Source: RGIG1681 sp045596905 (lineage in GTDB: Bacteria; Bacillota; Clostridia; Christensenellales; UBA1242). From it: a stretch of 59,184 nucleotides of DNA. The notes under the pieces are model-generated. The model saw only the letters and a list, made by a program, of their open reading frames with translations, was not told where the DNA came from and did not search any database. Shown one piece after another: positions 9,801-17,894 of this stretch. The position numbers were made by a program, and so were the translations under genes. The stretch is from positions 1 through 59,184 of the forward strand of contig JAZODG010000016.1 of NCBI GenBank assembly GCA_045596905.1, written 5' to 3'. Positions within the stretch are counted from its first letter, which is position 1; every line of letters begins with the position of its first letter.

Positions 9801-12800
9801 GTTGTATTGAGCATCTGTATCTTTTAATGCGTTAACCAAAATCAATTCGTTGTTGAATTCGTCAGCGTATTTGTTTGGAACTTCAACAGGTTCTGTTTCA
9901 CCAACAGGAATTTCTGTGAGTGGAGTAGATTGAACTTTAACTTCATCGATAGATTTCTTATTAAAGTCGGTTACACCGATATTGATAACTTTGATTTCAT
10001 TGAAGAGTGCAGAACCAGAAACGGTTGGAACAACATAAAGAGTTACTGTTGATTTTAATCTGCCATCGTTCCAGTCTTCAGCGTTGTATGAATAAACATT
10101 GTATTTTTCGTTAGCTGAATCATATGTGTAATATGTTGTTGTTTTGCTATATTCAGTGTTAGCTGCAACAACTTTGTATTCTAACAAACTTGTTTTTGAA
10201 CCAGCAATGCTTGTTTTGTTTCCAAGATAGAAGTAAAGGTTAGCTTTTGATGCTGAAACAGAGTCAGTTGAAATAAACATATAATATTGTTGCCAAGCAC
10301 CGTTTGTGCTGATTTTTTCAATTGCAATTTCTGACATTACATTTGAAGAATCTTTCAAGTATACAGATGCTTCAACGTTGATTGAAGTGTTTGCATAGAA
10401 TGAAATAGCATAATAGCTGTTTGCTGCAAGAGAAAGTTCAGGTGAAACATAATAATATGTTGAGTTCTTTGTTGTGTTTGTTTCAGTTGTTGTTGTGATT
10501 CTCTTGTAGTATTTGTCAACGCCAGCTTCATAGTTGATAGGGTCTGCGTTGGTGATTAATTCAAATACTTTCTTATCGAATCCAGCTGCATTTGTGTCGA
10601 TATCATTTGCTGTGCAAACAACTTTTCTTGGAGTTTCAGAAGAAAGATATTTGTAATATAATTTTGTGTTGCTTGTTGAATAGTTGGTGTCATATGATCC
10701 AAGCAATTTGTAATATGTTGCATTGTCCTTAAGTTCACTTGATGAAATAGGAATATAAGATTTTGGACCATAGCTTGTTTTGTCTGTGTTTGTAACGTTG
10801 TCATCAACTATATAAAGAGCATTTGTTCCTGTGAGCAAGTTTTGAACGAATACGTTTTCATTCTTATAATAGAGTGTGAAGTTTGCATCGTAGTTAGCAT
10901 CGTCCTCAACAATAATAGAGTAGTCAGCAAGTTCAGATGACTTGATAACTTTGTATCCCTTTGTTGTGTAGATTGCAAGTTGTTCTTCTGAAATTGTTTC
11001 ATTGTCATTCAAAACATAAACTTGGCTTGTGATTGGCGCTCTATCATATCTATAATAAAGGTTATAGTGTTTGTTGTAGTTAGCGTCACCTTCAGCAACA
11101 GGGTTGAAGTTTACATATTCTGATTTAAGGTAGTTTGTTGAAATAATTTCAAAGTTAAGAGTTTCATAGATAGCCGATTCTTTTGCGTCAACATTGTCGT
11201 CAACAACATAAAGAATTGGCTTTGAAACTTGAGCGTGTTTATAGTATAAAGCATAGTTTTCTTCTGAAAGATCTGTGTCTTCATAACGATAAACAGGAGC
11301 TGAAACAAAGTATTTTTTAGCTTCATCAAGTTGTTCTTGAGTTAAAACTTCAATGCCTTTTGATGTGAGAGTTGCGTCGTCGCCACCGTCTAAGGCAATA
11401 CCATAAAGGTTTCCATCATAAGTTGTTGCAGGTACCATGCCTGTTTTGTAGTTAACTTCAGCATCAGTAACTGTTTCATAAGTTGATGTGTAGGTTGTTT
11501 TTGTTTCTGTGAAATATTCTTTGGTTCTTTCAAAGTATAATTCATAGTCATTTCTAAAATAGTTTGATGAAGATTCAATCTTGATATAGTCATGTTCGTT
11601 GATGTTAACACCTTCAACAATATATGGATATGTTGGGTAAGAAGTGTTGAAAGCTTCAAGTTTTGTTGAATCAACATAAACCTTATATGTTACTGTTGAA
11701 TTAAACTTTAAGTAAAGCTTGCTAACGCCAGATGGGGCAAACAATTCAACGAATTTTTCAAAGCTATAATTTTTGTTGTAAAGTGAGTTATTGTAAACTG
11801 ACTTGAAGTAAAGCTCATCATTTTCATAAGGAACTTGAATGTAAAGTGATTTTTCTTCACCATTTATGATACCTTTAAGGCTGTTTATGTCTTCAGATGT
11901 AATATGGTTGTAGTGAAGAGAAGAGATTGTGTCAAGTTCTGCAGTTGTTGGAGTGTCATCTAAAACATATACCAAATATTTTGAGTTTGATTGAGCATAT
12001 GGATTTTTTGTGTATTTGTAATATGTTTGAAGGTTGCCTGTGCCGATGTAACCAAAATCTGTTGTTTTTGTGATTGGGTAATAGTACATAAGGTCAGCAT
12101 CTTCTTTAGCAACTGTTGTTGTGAAATATTCTGAGTTGTTTGTATAAGCAGGGTTAGAAGCAATATTTGTTAAGTTTCCAAAATAGAAAACTTCTGTCTT
12201 TGCAATATTGTTAACACTTTTTTCTACAAAGTTTGCATCAGTTGTAATTTTGTAATAGCTTGTGTATGACTTGTCTGTGTAGTTGTAGTTAAGGAATGTT
12301 GGAGCTTCTTTTGCAATGATTGCTGCAACGTTTACGTTTTGAGTTGTGCCGTCATGAGAAACGATTGCAACTTCTTTTGCAATTTCAGAATCAAGACGCT
12401 CTTTCACTTTATTGTAAGCGACACTCTTGTCATAGAATTGTTCGTTTGTTGTGTCAGCTGTGAGACCGTCGTCTGCAGGGAAGTCACCATAAGTTCCTTT
12501 GCCATCAACTTGACGATAGATAAAGTCAAAGAATCTTTGATAGAATTCTGTTTTTGTTTCACAAAGTTTTGGAACTGAATTTGCTGCATCTGTTGCTTGC
12601 ATATCATTCATAGCAAAATATTCAACGAAATCTCTGATTGTTTTTTGAGCAGGGTATTCTGTCTTTTTGAGTTCGTAGAATTTTGAAACAGTTGGAGTAT
12701 CAGCTGCGTCAAAATGTTCGCTTAAGAATTTAGCAACTTGTTCAGTGTAGTCAGCCTTATCTGTAACATAGTATTCTGCAAAGAATCTGTCAGCATATTT

Positions 12801-13103
12801 TGTGAAGAGTGGGGTGAATGCACCGTTGTAATATTCAAGCAAATTAAATTTATTGTTGCTGGTTGAAACATAGTTTGTTAAACCAGAAGGATAGTTTGCT
12901 GTGAACTTGTCAGAAGTTGTTGTTGATGTTGTTGGATAGTAAACATACTTTTGTTCTGACTTGTAAGCATTTGCACTCTTGTTTAAATGGTTTGACACTG
13001 CAAGAATTGGAGTTGAGTTAAATGTAAGTGTCAACAAAATAGCAAGACAAATACTTGCAAATGACTTTTTGTTTTTTTCTTTTCTGTATAATTTATTTTT
13101 CAT
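6885..13103 (-). CDS. Giant membrane-anchored surface protein with internal repeats and jelly-roll-like modules
   Basis: About 2072 aa. The start is ATG 13101-13103 (MKNKLYRKEK), 5 nt after AGGTGG; the GTG nine bases upstream lies inside that Shine-Dalgarno. Signal-like helix at about residues 15-36 (ASICLAILLTLTFNSTPILA). Residues about 370-840 carry degenerate repeats of about 67 aa built on YVVDDN or YVLNDN ... SSEL ... NY ... LYYKY, at least four copies. Four segments look like CBM4/9-type jelly rolls (about 875-980, 1215-1355, 1380-1585, 1800-1955), with strings such as GWQTYTYYIAT and NEYGWMPVYLYVEG. An acidic-lysine tract lies near 1190-1215. One membrane helix near the C-terminus (WATFFYIFSSLLLVLTMAVA) and a basic 45-aa cytosolic tail make it type I anchored, not LPXTG. 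No catalytic domain recognised; adhesion or glycan binding is inference. Confidence 0.85.
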   Translation of the reverse strand: MKNKLYRKEKNKKSFASICLAILLTLTFNSTPILAVSNHLNKSANAYKSEQKYVYYPTTSTTTSDKFTANYPSGLTNYVSTSNNKFNLLEYYNGAFTPLFTKYADRFFAEYYVTDKADYTEQVAKFLSEHFDAADTPTVSKFYELKKTEYPAQKTIRDFVEYFAMNDMQATDAANSVPKLCETKTEFYQRFFDFIYRQVDGKGTYGDFPADDGLTADTTNEQFYDKSVAYNKVKERLDSEIAKEVAIVSHDGTTQNVNVAAIIAKEAPTFLNYNYTDKSYTSYYKITTDANFVEKSVNNIAKTEVFYFGNLTNIASNPAYTNNSEYFTTTVAKEDADLMYYYPITKTTDFGYIGTGNLQTYYKYTKNPYAQSNSKYLVYVLDDTPTTAELDTISSLHYNHITSEDINSLKGIINGEEKSLYIQVPYENDELYFKSVYNNSLYNKNYSFEKFVELFAPSGVSKLYLKFNSTVTYKVYVDSTKLEAFNTSYPTYPYIVEGVNINEHDYIKIESSSNYFRNDYELYFERTKEYFTETKTTYTSTYETVTDAEVNYKTGMVPATTYDGNLYGIALDGGDDATLTSKGIEVLTQEQLDEAKKYFVSAPVYRYEDTDLSEENYALYYKHAQVSKPILYVVDDNVDAKESAIYETLNFEIISTNYLKSEYVNFNPVAEGDANYNKHYNLYYRYDRAPITSQVYVLNDNETISEEQLAIYTTKGYKVIKSSELADYSIIVEDDANYDANFTLYYKNENVFVQNLLTGTNALYIVDDNVTNTDKTSYGPKSYIPISSSELKDNATYYKLLGSYDTNYSTSNTKLYYKYLSSETPRKVVCTANDIDTNAAGFDKKVFELITNADPINYEAGVDKYYKRITTTTETNTTKNSTYYYVSPELSLAANSYYAISFYANTSINVEASVYLKDSSNVMSEIAIEKISTNGAWQQYYMFISTDSVSASKANLYFYLGNKTSIAGSKTSLLEYKVVAANTEYSKTTTYYTYDSANEKYNVYSYNAEDWNDGRLKSTVTLYVVPTVSGSALFNEIKVINIGVTDFNKKSIDEVKVQSTPLTEIPVGETEPVEVPNKYADEFNNELILVNALKDTDAQYNASNKFDYKTQAEVDMFDEDMFNFEDDTLQTILDSDSLAKIDKNTTGYTMYENMTTLWRYYISRDSKIDYSIEQFRQAYNNGDLDVEITNIIEKTKVDEDEEEAEEDKKDDKKDVVYVESPFQDENFALKLTNKNTNTALGVTSNRFTVRRMDYLKITVWVYSPDKDGKAKIDINSVQETKNEPTYGSLRTASISIDANTSAYTNAVVNEYGWMPVYLYVEGNALKDQDCYLVLSAGKDSTVYFDNIKIERITSALYDTASSDSDNKTCALSLSPSSSLISTGVTNGNFDLINVTNRDVPNDNELKTAESWTAVGGNSKSVKAGIMSLKNTGYFATLSSSFATKPPVDGIDTFSNIYVINAPVNYTAITGETISNYKSTYKMYSASISLSANSVYELSFKFYKTPEFNGTLVSNIYSNSKLTSEYYIMGMTLESSEIESGWQTYTYYIATSSSSTSVYLEIGVEDAYGASFFKSVSCIKSTKTYDAIKDQVYTDANITSSNTENIYEVIKTARFVNFTEPQFSIHSNNSKEDSVAYDQSEFTHTLTNTNLYTVGSNGTVVATYYDKESVTTYSVTIDKVTYYIGEVYEVVISDTTYYVHRTFNGTTNKYVYKLYSDAELTTELTKIGEDTFKINATASGVEVVMATTYASTKTSYRLYKYSDCTEEVKTISDKTVSVPSLDKVVLGAEEDDNSHTSAKETKNSYVYHFGTKDIELNNVVIPAEELENTYSENVLILANSYSSDYQLITQKYKNSITKGSFVAVRIYVKTSDFESDSVGLNIKINALSASWTNINTTDATNADKNGFVCYEVLVKTNSTDAVSNIAIDFSIGEATDKTSKTCAGYAIIAGVEFVSYPNAEEFDHYVEVAEQNETTIKKFYDEKATSTKTEETEEADDKNSVSWATFFYIFSSLLLVLTMAVALVAVILKKHPIKFAKKYKNDHEKDIEIIKVKKSKERDTVDELSNKNKDGIL

Positions 13104-13143
13104 ATAAACCACCTAATTTAGCATTATTTATAAAACCATTACA

Positions 13144-13172
13144 ATTTTAGTATATTTCGAAGAAAAAATCAA
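13144..13172 (-). promoter_or_regulatory. Promoter of the giant surface protein gene
   Basis: Minus strand: TTGATT (13167-13172), 17-nt spacer, TAAAAT (13144-13149). The transcript would have a short leader of about 35 nt carrying AGGTGG. Confidence 0.6.
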
Positions 13173-13288
13173 CCTTTTCCTGAAAAAACCCCATAAAATA
13201 CTTTTATGACAATATAAGTTAACATAAATAATAAATATCAATAAAAAACGTGCAGAATAAATGTTCAGCTTAAACACATACTACTAGC

Positions 13289-13660
13289 ATGAAAAAACCG
13301 AAAAAAAAGGAAGTGTTTTTGTTGTGCTTAGCAGGACTATTTTCAGGTGTAGTTAATGGTTTTTTTGGAGCCGGTTCAGGACTAATTTTAGTTCCACTCA
13401 TAAAAATTATTTACAAATTAGATGAAAAACAAACCCATGCAACAACACTTGTTTGTGTTATGTTTTCATGTCTATTTTCGTCGGTGGTTTATCTAGTAAA
13501 CAAGCAGGTTGATTTTGGATTGATTTTGTGGTGTTTGATTGGAAGCGTTATTGGTGGAGTAACGGGAACGGTGTGTTTAAAAAAACTAAAAAATAAGATT
13601 ATTGATTTGATATTTTCAATTGTTTTGATTGGTGCAGGAGTTGTTATGATTCTTGTATAA
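13289..13660 (+). CDS. Half-size TauE/SafE (TSUP) permease subunit, first of a pair
   Basis: 123 aa with four hydrophobic helices. The first helix carries the TSUP signature GLFSGVVNGFFGAGSGLILV, followed by THATTLVCVMFSCLFSSV and GSVIGGVTG. Full-length TSUP anion transporters contain two such halves, so this is one half. No good Shine-Dalgarno precedes ATG 13289; CATACT ends 6 nt upstream, a weak match to a leaderless -10. The second half follows 64 nt downstream. The pair probably assembles as a heterodimer moving an organic or sulfur-containing anion; the substrate cannot be read from sequence. Confidence 0.85.
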   Translation: MKKPKKKEVFLLCLAGLFSGVVNGFFGAGSGLILVPLIKIIYKLDEKQTHATTLVCVMFSCLFSSVVYLVNKQVDFGLILWCLIGSVIGGVTGTVCLKKLKNKIIDLIFSIVLIGAGVVMILV

Positions 13661-13724
13661 AAACGCAAAATAGATTCAAAATAAATGAAAAAACATATAA
13701 AAACACGCAAAAAGGAGAAATATT

Positions 13725-14105
13725 TTGCATTTTTTATTTTTGGTTATAGCTGGTATAGTGTCTGGAATTTTTGCTGGAATGGGTATGGGTGGTGGAACTT
13801 TTTTGGTTCCTATTTTAAGCGTGATATTTGGATATGAGCAAATTATTTGCCAATCAACCAATGTGATTTGTTTTGTTTTTTTGGCTGTAATATGTGCTGT
13901 GATTTACACCAAAAATAAGCTTGTAAATTTTTATGTTGTTTTGTGTGTTTGCATTCCATCGATTTTGATTTCTGTTATCTGCACTGTTTTTGCACTTAAA
14001 ATTAAGTCGTCAATTTTGCATACAATTTTCGCTTGTTTCGTCATTGGAATAGGTGTGTATTTTTTGGTTCAAAATGTCGTTTCTCTGATTAAGAAAAAGA
14101 GATAA
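13725..14105 (+). CDS. Half-size TauE/SafE (TSUP) permease subunit, second of a pair
   Basis: 126 aa, four helices, with the signature GIVSGIFAGMGMGGGTFLVP and then CQSTNVICFVFLAVICAVIY. It starts with TTG at 13725, supported by AAGGAG 7 nt upstream and by alignment of the first helix with the family; no ATG lies in a suitable position. Homologous to the preceding gene, so the two likely arose from a split or duplication and act together. The protein ends with a short basic tail (KKKR). Confidence 0.85.
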   Translation: MHFLFLVIAGIVSGIFAGMGMGGGTFLVPILSVIFGYEQIICQSTNVICFVFLAVICAVIYTKNKLVNFYVVLCVCIPSILISVICTVFALKIKSSILHTIFACFVIGIGVYFLVQNVVSLIKKKR

Positions 14106-14189
14106 AATATCCTAATAGCCCCTTTTTCGTTTTACTTTATATTATTTTTTTGATAATATATTAATGTATAATATTATAGGGGTTTAATC

Positions 14190-15509
14190 GTGGGATTTGT
14201 TGGATTTAGAGGGATTTATCCTTTTATGAAAAAAATGACCGTTGGGTCAGACTTAAAACAGCTTAAGCCTGTTAGTTTTTATAACGTGCCACTTAAGGTT
14301 CAGAACATCGTTGAGTCTGAGCCTGTTGTTGCTGTCGGCGACACTGTTAAACAAGGAACTTTGCTTGCAAAACCTGCAGGTAAGGTTGGCATTAATATTT
14401 ATTCACCGGTTGAAGGTAAAATTTTGAACATCGTTAAAAAGATGACTTCCTTTGGTGAATATGCAAAGCACGTGCTTATCATGAGAACTGAAAAGGAAGA
14501 AGATGCATCAGTTGAACTTCCTGCACTTGAGTCAATGAGTGATATGAACCTTATTGCAAGACTTCGTGATGCAGGTATTGTTGACCATGTGCTTAATATT
14601 CCAGCACATTTGAAATATTCTTATATCGGGGCAAGGTCATACAAACACTTGCTTGTTTTGCTTGATTCAACAGACCCAAATAATTCTGCTTATCAAACAA
14701 TCACAGAGTTTAGAATGGAAGAGGTTGTTAACGGTGCAAAATATTTCATGAACATAACAGGTGTTTCAAATGTTACATTTGTTTTCACTGAAGCAAACTT
14801 TAAGTTAGCAAACAGACTCAAAAAACATATTCAAGAATCTAAGAAAGATTATGATTTCAAGATTAAGTTTTTGCCAAACAAATATCCTTTTGATAATCCA
14901 CATATCTTGGCAAAAGTTATTTTGAGAAAAAATATCAATGAAGATAGTTCGTTCTTGAAAGAAGGTATTGCAATTGAAACAGCTGAGTCATGCTATAACT
15001 TTTGTCGTGCTGTTGAATTTAATAAGCCGGTTATCAGCAAAGTTATTACTGTTGATGGAACAAATATTTTAAGACCTGGAAACTACATTGTGCCAAACGG
15101 AATGTCTTATCAAAATGTTATTGATGAAGCCGGTATTGATAATTTAGAAACAAAGTCACAGCTTATTGATGGAAATATTCTTTCAGGAACTGCTCAATAT
15201 AGCATGGAACTTTCAATTTCATTGTTAACACAAACATTGCTTCTCATGAAGCATGATATTCTTCAAGATTTTAAAGAGAGTCCTTGTATTTCATGTGGCA
15301 AGTGCGTTTCTGTTTGTCCAATGTTCTTGAACCCTACAAGACTTGATGAAACATATCAAAGTGAAGATTATGAAAAACTTGAAAAATTAAACATACATTC
15401 ATGCATTGAATGTGGTTGCTGTTCATATGTTTGTCCGTCAAAGAGATTTTTGACTCAAAGAATTGCTGCCGGAAAGCGTTTTGATAGAGAAAGAAGGAAT
15501 AGGGGGTAG
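14190..15509 (+). CDS. rnfC: RnfC-like subunit lacking the NADH/FMN signature
   Basis: 439 aa, GTG start behind AGGGG. In ordinary Rnf this peripheral subunit takes electrons to NAD through FMN and two [4Fe-4S] clusters. Seen: a lipoyl-like barrel (VVAVGDTVKQGTLLAKP ... SPVEGKIL, about residues 46-82), an SLBB-like region (VITVDGTNILRPGNYIVP), and two cluster motifs at C366/C369/C372/C376 and C405/C408/C411/C415. Not seen: the glycine-rich GLGGAGFPTH motif, where residues 129-142 read GIVDHVLNIPAHLK, and the ECEPYLT motif that follows it. The electron acceptor may therefore not be NAD. First gene of a tight five-gene operon, 2 nt before rnfD. Confidence 0.85.
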   Translation: MGFVGFRGIYPFMKKMTVGSDLKQLKPVSFYNVPLKVQNIVESEPVVAVGDTVKQGTLLAKPAGKVGINIYSPVEGKILNIVKKMTSFGEYAKHVLIMRTEKEEDASVELPALESMSDMNLIARLRDAGIVDHVLNIPAHLKYSYIGARSYKHLLVLLDSTDPNNSAYQTITEFRMEEVVNGAKYFMNITGVSNVTFVFTEANFKLANRLKKHIQESKKDYDFKIKFLPNKYPFDNPHILAKVILRKNINEDSSFLKEGIAIETAESCYNFCRAVEFNKPVISKVITVDGTNILRPGNYIVPNGMSYQNVIDEAGIDNLETKSQLIDGNILSGTAQYSMELSISLLTQTLLLMKHDILQDFKESPCISCGKCVSVCPMFLNPTRLDETYQSEDYEKLEKLNIHSCIECGCCSYVCPSKRFLTQRIAAGKRFDRERRNRG

Positions 15510-15511
15510 GT

Positions 15512-16441
15512 ATGGATAAATTTGTAGTTTCTTATGCTCCATTTGCAAGATCTGATAATGACACTAACAAAATGTTTTTGTATATTGCATGTGTGCTAAT
15601 ACTTCCTGCTATTTACGGTATGATGTTCTTTGGTGTGCAGGCATTGTTTGTGCTTTTGGTATCAATCATTGCATGTCTTATTTCAGAAATGTTCTATAAC
15701 TTTTTAACAAAAGGGCTCATGTCTGTTCAAGGTGCTTCAACAATTGTTACTGGTTTAATTTTAGGCTTGACCATGCCTGTAAATATGCCAATTGGGATTG
15801 TTGGTCTGAGTGCATTCATTGCAGTGTTTATCACAAAAATGGCGTTTGGTGGACTTGGTAAAAATAAGCTTAACCCAGCACTTGTTGGTCGTCTTTTTGC
15901 TGGTTTCTTCTCATCATTCATGGCAACAAACTTTTATAGTTTGGTTCACAAGGGTGAAGTTTTAGTTTCATTGTCACAAGGGGGAACCAACACCATCACA
16001 AATCTTCTTGCTGGAAATGCCGTTGGTGGAATTGGAACAACCAGTATATTGCTTATTTTGCTAGGCCTTGCATTTTTGATTTATTCTGAAGTTTTGGATT
16101 GGAAGATTCCAACCCTTGCAATTTTATCTTATCTTTTTGCTGCTGTTGCCGTTGCTGGTGTTGAATCTGCAGTGCTTAACTTGTGTTCAGGTTCGTTTGT
16201 ATTTGTGGCTTGCTTTATGATGACTGATCCAAACACTTCACCAAATTCATTTATTGGAAAGGTGATTTATTCTGTAGCATTTGGTGCACTTTCTGCTGTG
16301 GTATGGAACCTTGGGTATCTTGGAGAAGATACTGTTTTTGTTGTGGCTCTCATTGTTAACTTGTTTGTTCCTGCTCTTGATAAGTATTTGATTTTCAATC
16401 ATAAACCATTAGGGGGTTATAGAAATGCACATAAAAACTAA
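15512..16441 (+). CDS. rnfD: RnfD-like membrane subunit
   Basis: 309 aa, about nine helices. Family motifs: SVQGASTIVTGLILGLTMP (residues 71-89), GGLGKNKLNPALVGRLF (113-129), GGIGTTS (172-178) and MMTDPNTSPNS. In Rnf/Nqr this subunit carries a covalent FMN on a threonine in a TGATPL-type motif; here the aligned stretch reads NTITNLL, so T163 could still be the attachment site although the rest of the motif has changed. It sits between rnfC and rnfE, where rnfG would normally follow but is absent. Its end overlaps the next gene by 17 nt. Confidence 0.88.
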   Translation: MDKFVVSYAPFARSDNDTNKMFLYIACVLILPAIYGMMFFGVQALFVLLVSIIACLISEMFYNFLTKGLMSVQGASTIVTGLILGLTMPVNMPIGIVGLSAFIAVFITKMAFGGLGKNKLNPALVGRLFAGFFSSFMATNFYSLVHKGEVLVSLSQGGTNTITNLLAGNAVGGIGTTSILLILLGLAFLIYSEVLDWKIPTLAILSYLFAAVAVAGVESAVLNLCSGSFVFVACFMMTDPNTSPNSFIGKVIYSVAFGALSAVVWNLGYLGEDTVFVVALIVNLFVPALDKYLIFNHKPLGGYRNAHKN

Positions 16442-17306
16442 TGTCGAATTAAGTTCTGTTCAAATTGCTATTTTAGCAATCTGTCCACTTATCACAGTTG
16501 TTGGCACTGTTATTGATGCGCTTTATTTTATGGCTGGAACTGCAATTTGCTTGTTGATTTCACAGCTGTTTTGCTGGATATTCAATAAGTATATGGGCAA
16601 CGCCGTGAAGATTTTTGTGTGCGCATTAACTTCTTCATTTGTGGTGGTTATGGGTTCATATGTTGCAAGAGAAATCTTTAGTTTAACACTCAACGAAAAT
16701 ATTTACTTTATTATTTTCTCATCAGTTGTTATGAGCTCTGACTTTATTTATTTCAGACACAAAGCTGCTATCAATCACACAATTATAAACTTTATTAAAG
16801 TTGTTTTAATCTATTCATTAATCTTATTTGTTTTTGCTTTATTAAAAGAATTTTTAACACTTGGAACAGTGTTTGCTGCTAAACTTTTTGGATATGATGG
16901 CTATGGATTTTTTGATACAGTTGCATCTGATTTCTTGCTTCTTGGTATGCTTTGTGTGTTGTTTGATATCTTATTTAGATGGATTGATAAACAACTTGAA
17001 AACAAGAGCATCAAATATCAAAAATATATCAAAACAATTAGAGATGAAAAGGCTTTCCAATATGATTCATTGCGTAGACAAAACTTGCTTGTAAATGATA
17101 TTGAAATCAATAATATGAATGCTAAAGAAGCAGAAAAAATCATTCAAAAAACTTCAGAAAATGAAACAATCACTTCAGTTGAAGAAGTTTTGAATGAAGA
17201 AACTCATGACGAAGTTGCTGAACTTGAAGCAAAAGAAGAGCAAGAAGAAAAGAAAAATGAAATGAAGAAGTCTAAAAAATCTGGCAAAAAGGGAGGTAAG
17301 TCATAA
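16425..17306 (+). CDS. rnfE: Divergent RnfE-like membrane subunit with a long charged tail
   Basis: 293 aa. Six helices cover residues about 12-190, then about 100 residues of charged, low-complexity cytosolic tail ending in Lys/Ser/Gly. ILAICPLITVV matches the RnfE LGLCPTLAVT motif (C20 kept) and KEFLTLGTVFA matches REFLGSGTLFG. The second cysteine of the family (VVNCIILGR) aligns with VVMSSDFIY, giving S105. The pair RnfA/RnfE normally holds an intramembrane [2Fe-2S] cluster with four cysteines. ATG 16425 lies behind AGGGGG inside rnfD, implying coupling. Assignment rests on operon position plus these motifs. Confidence 0.68.
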   Translation: MHIKTNVELSSVQIAILAICPLITVVGTVIDALYFMAGTAICLLISQLFCWIFNKYMGNAVKIFVCALTSSFVVVMGSYVAREIFSLTLNENIYFIIFSSVVMSSDFIYFRHKAAINHTIINFIKVVLIYSLILFVFALLKEFLTLGTVFAAKLFGYDGYGFFDTVASDFLLLGMLCVLFDILFRWIDKQLENKSIKYQKYIKTIRDEKAFQYDSLRRQNLLVNDIEINNMNAKEAEKIIQKTSENETITSVEEVLNEETHDEVAELEAKEEQEEKKNEMKKSKKSGKKGGKS

Positions 17307-17884
17307 TGTTTGATGTTTTACTTTCATCGCTTGTTAATGTCGGAGTTGAGTCAAATATAGTTGCAGGAAATGGTGCTGGACCACTTATTTTTACAAGAGA
17401 AAAACAATATGGAATGTTTAGATATCTCAGCATTTTGTTCTTGATTTTGGGTGTATGCTTGTGTTCAGTTGCAATGTACTTTTTAGAAAAATTTGTTCTA
17501 ACAAAATTTGACTTATTAGAATTTAAAATTTGTATTGTTGTGTTGCTTGCTGGTTTATATAACTTGCTTGTTACATTCATTTGGAAAAAATCTTCATATT
17601 TTGGAAGATATTTGTATGCATCATCATGTGGTTATGCGTTTGATTTGGTGTTTACAGTTTATGTTGTCATGACCATGAATATGGCTTTAGAAATAGCTCC
17701 ATTTTTGATGGGCTTGGTTGCAATCGCCATCGTTCTTTTGATTATGAATGTGGTTGTTGGTATCTTTGTTGATAGCATTAATAGGTCAAGTTTGAATGTT
17801 AATTTCAGAAATATTTCAGCAAGATTGTTCTTGTTTGCTATCATTGCAATGTTACTTTATTATCTTAAGTTTATTGTAGCGTAA
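17306..17884 (+). CDS. rnfA: Divergent RnfA-like membrane subunit
   Basis: 192 aa, six helices, the usual RnfA length. The start SLVNVGVESNIVAGNGAGP mirrors the family's NNFVLSRFLGICPFLG, but the cysteine position is G25 (P26 kept). The second family cysteine (TTNCAVLG) is retained as C108 in YASSCGYAF. A single base is shared with the stop of rnfE. Without the operon this gene would hardly be recognised as RnfA. Together with RnfE, two of the four expected cluster ligands are missing. Confidence 0.62.
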   Translation: MFDVLLSSLVNVGVESNIVAGNGAGPLIFTREKQYGMFRYLSILFLILGVCLCSVAMYFLEKFVLTKFDLLEFKICIVVLLAGLYNLLVTFIWKKSSYFGRYLYASSCGYAFDLVFTVYVVMTMNMALEIAPFLMGLVAIAIVLLIMNVVVGIFVDSINRSSLNVNFRNISARLFLFAIIAMLLYYLKFIVA

Positions 17885-17894
17885 GGAGAAAATT

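Noticed and set aside
6901..13036. Several 60-130 aa frames on both strands within the giant surface protein gene
   Set aside because: They are frame shadows of a Thr/Ser/Tyr-rich coding region, without ribosome sites, promoters or plausible protein features.
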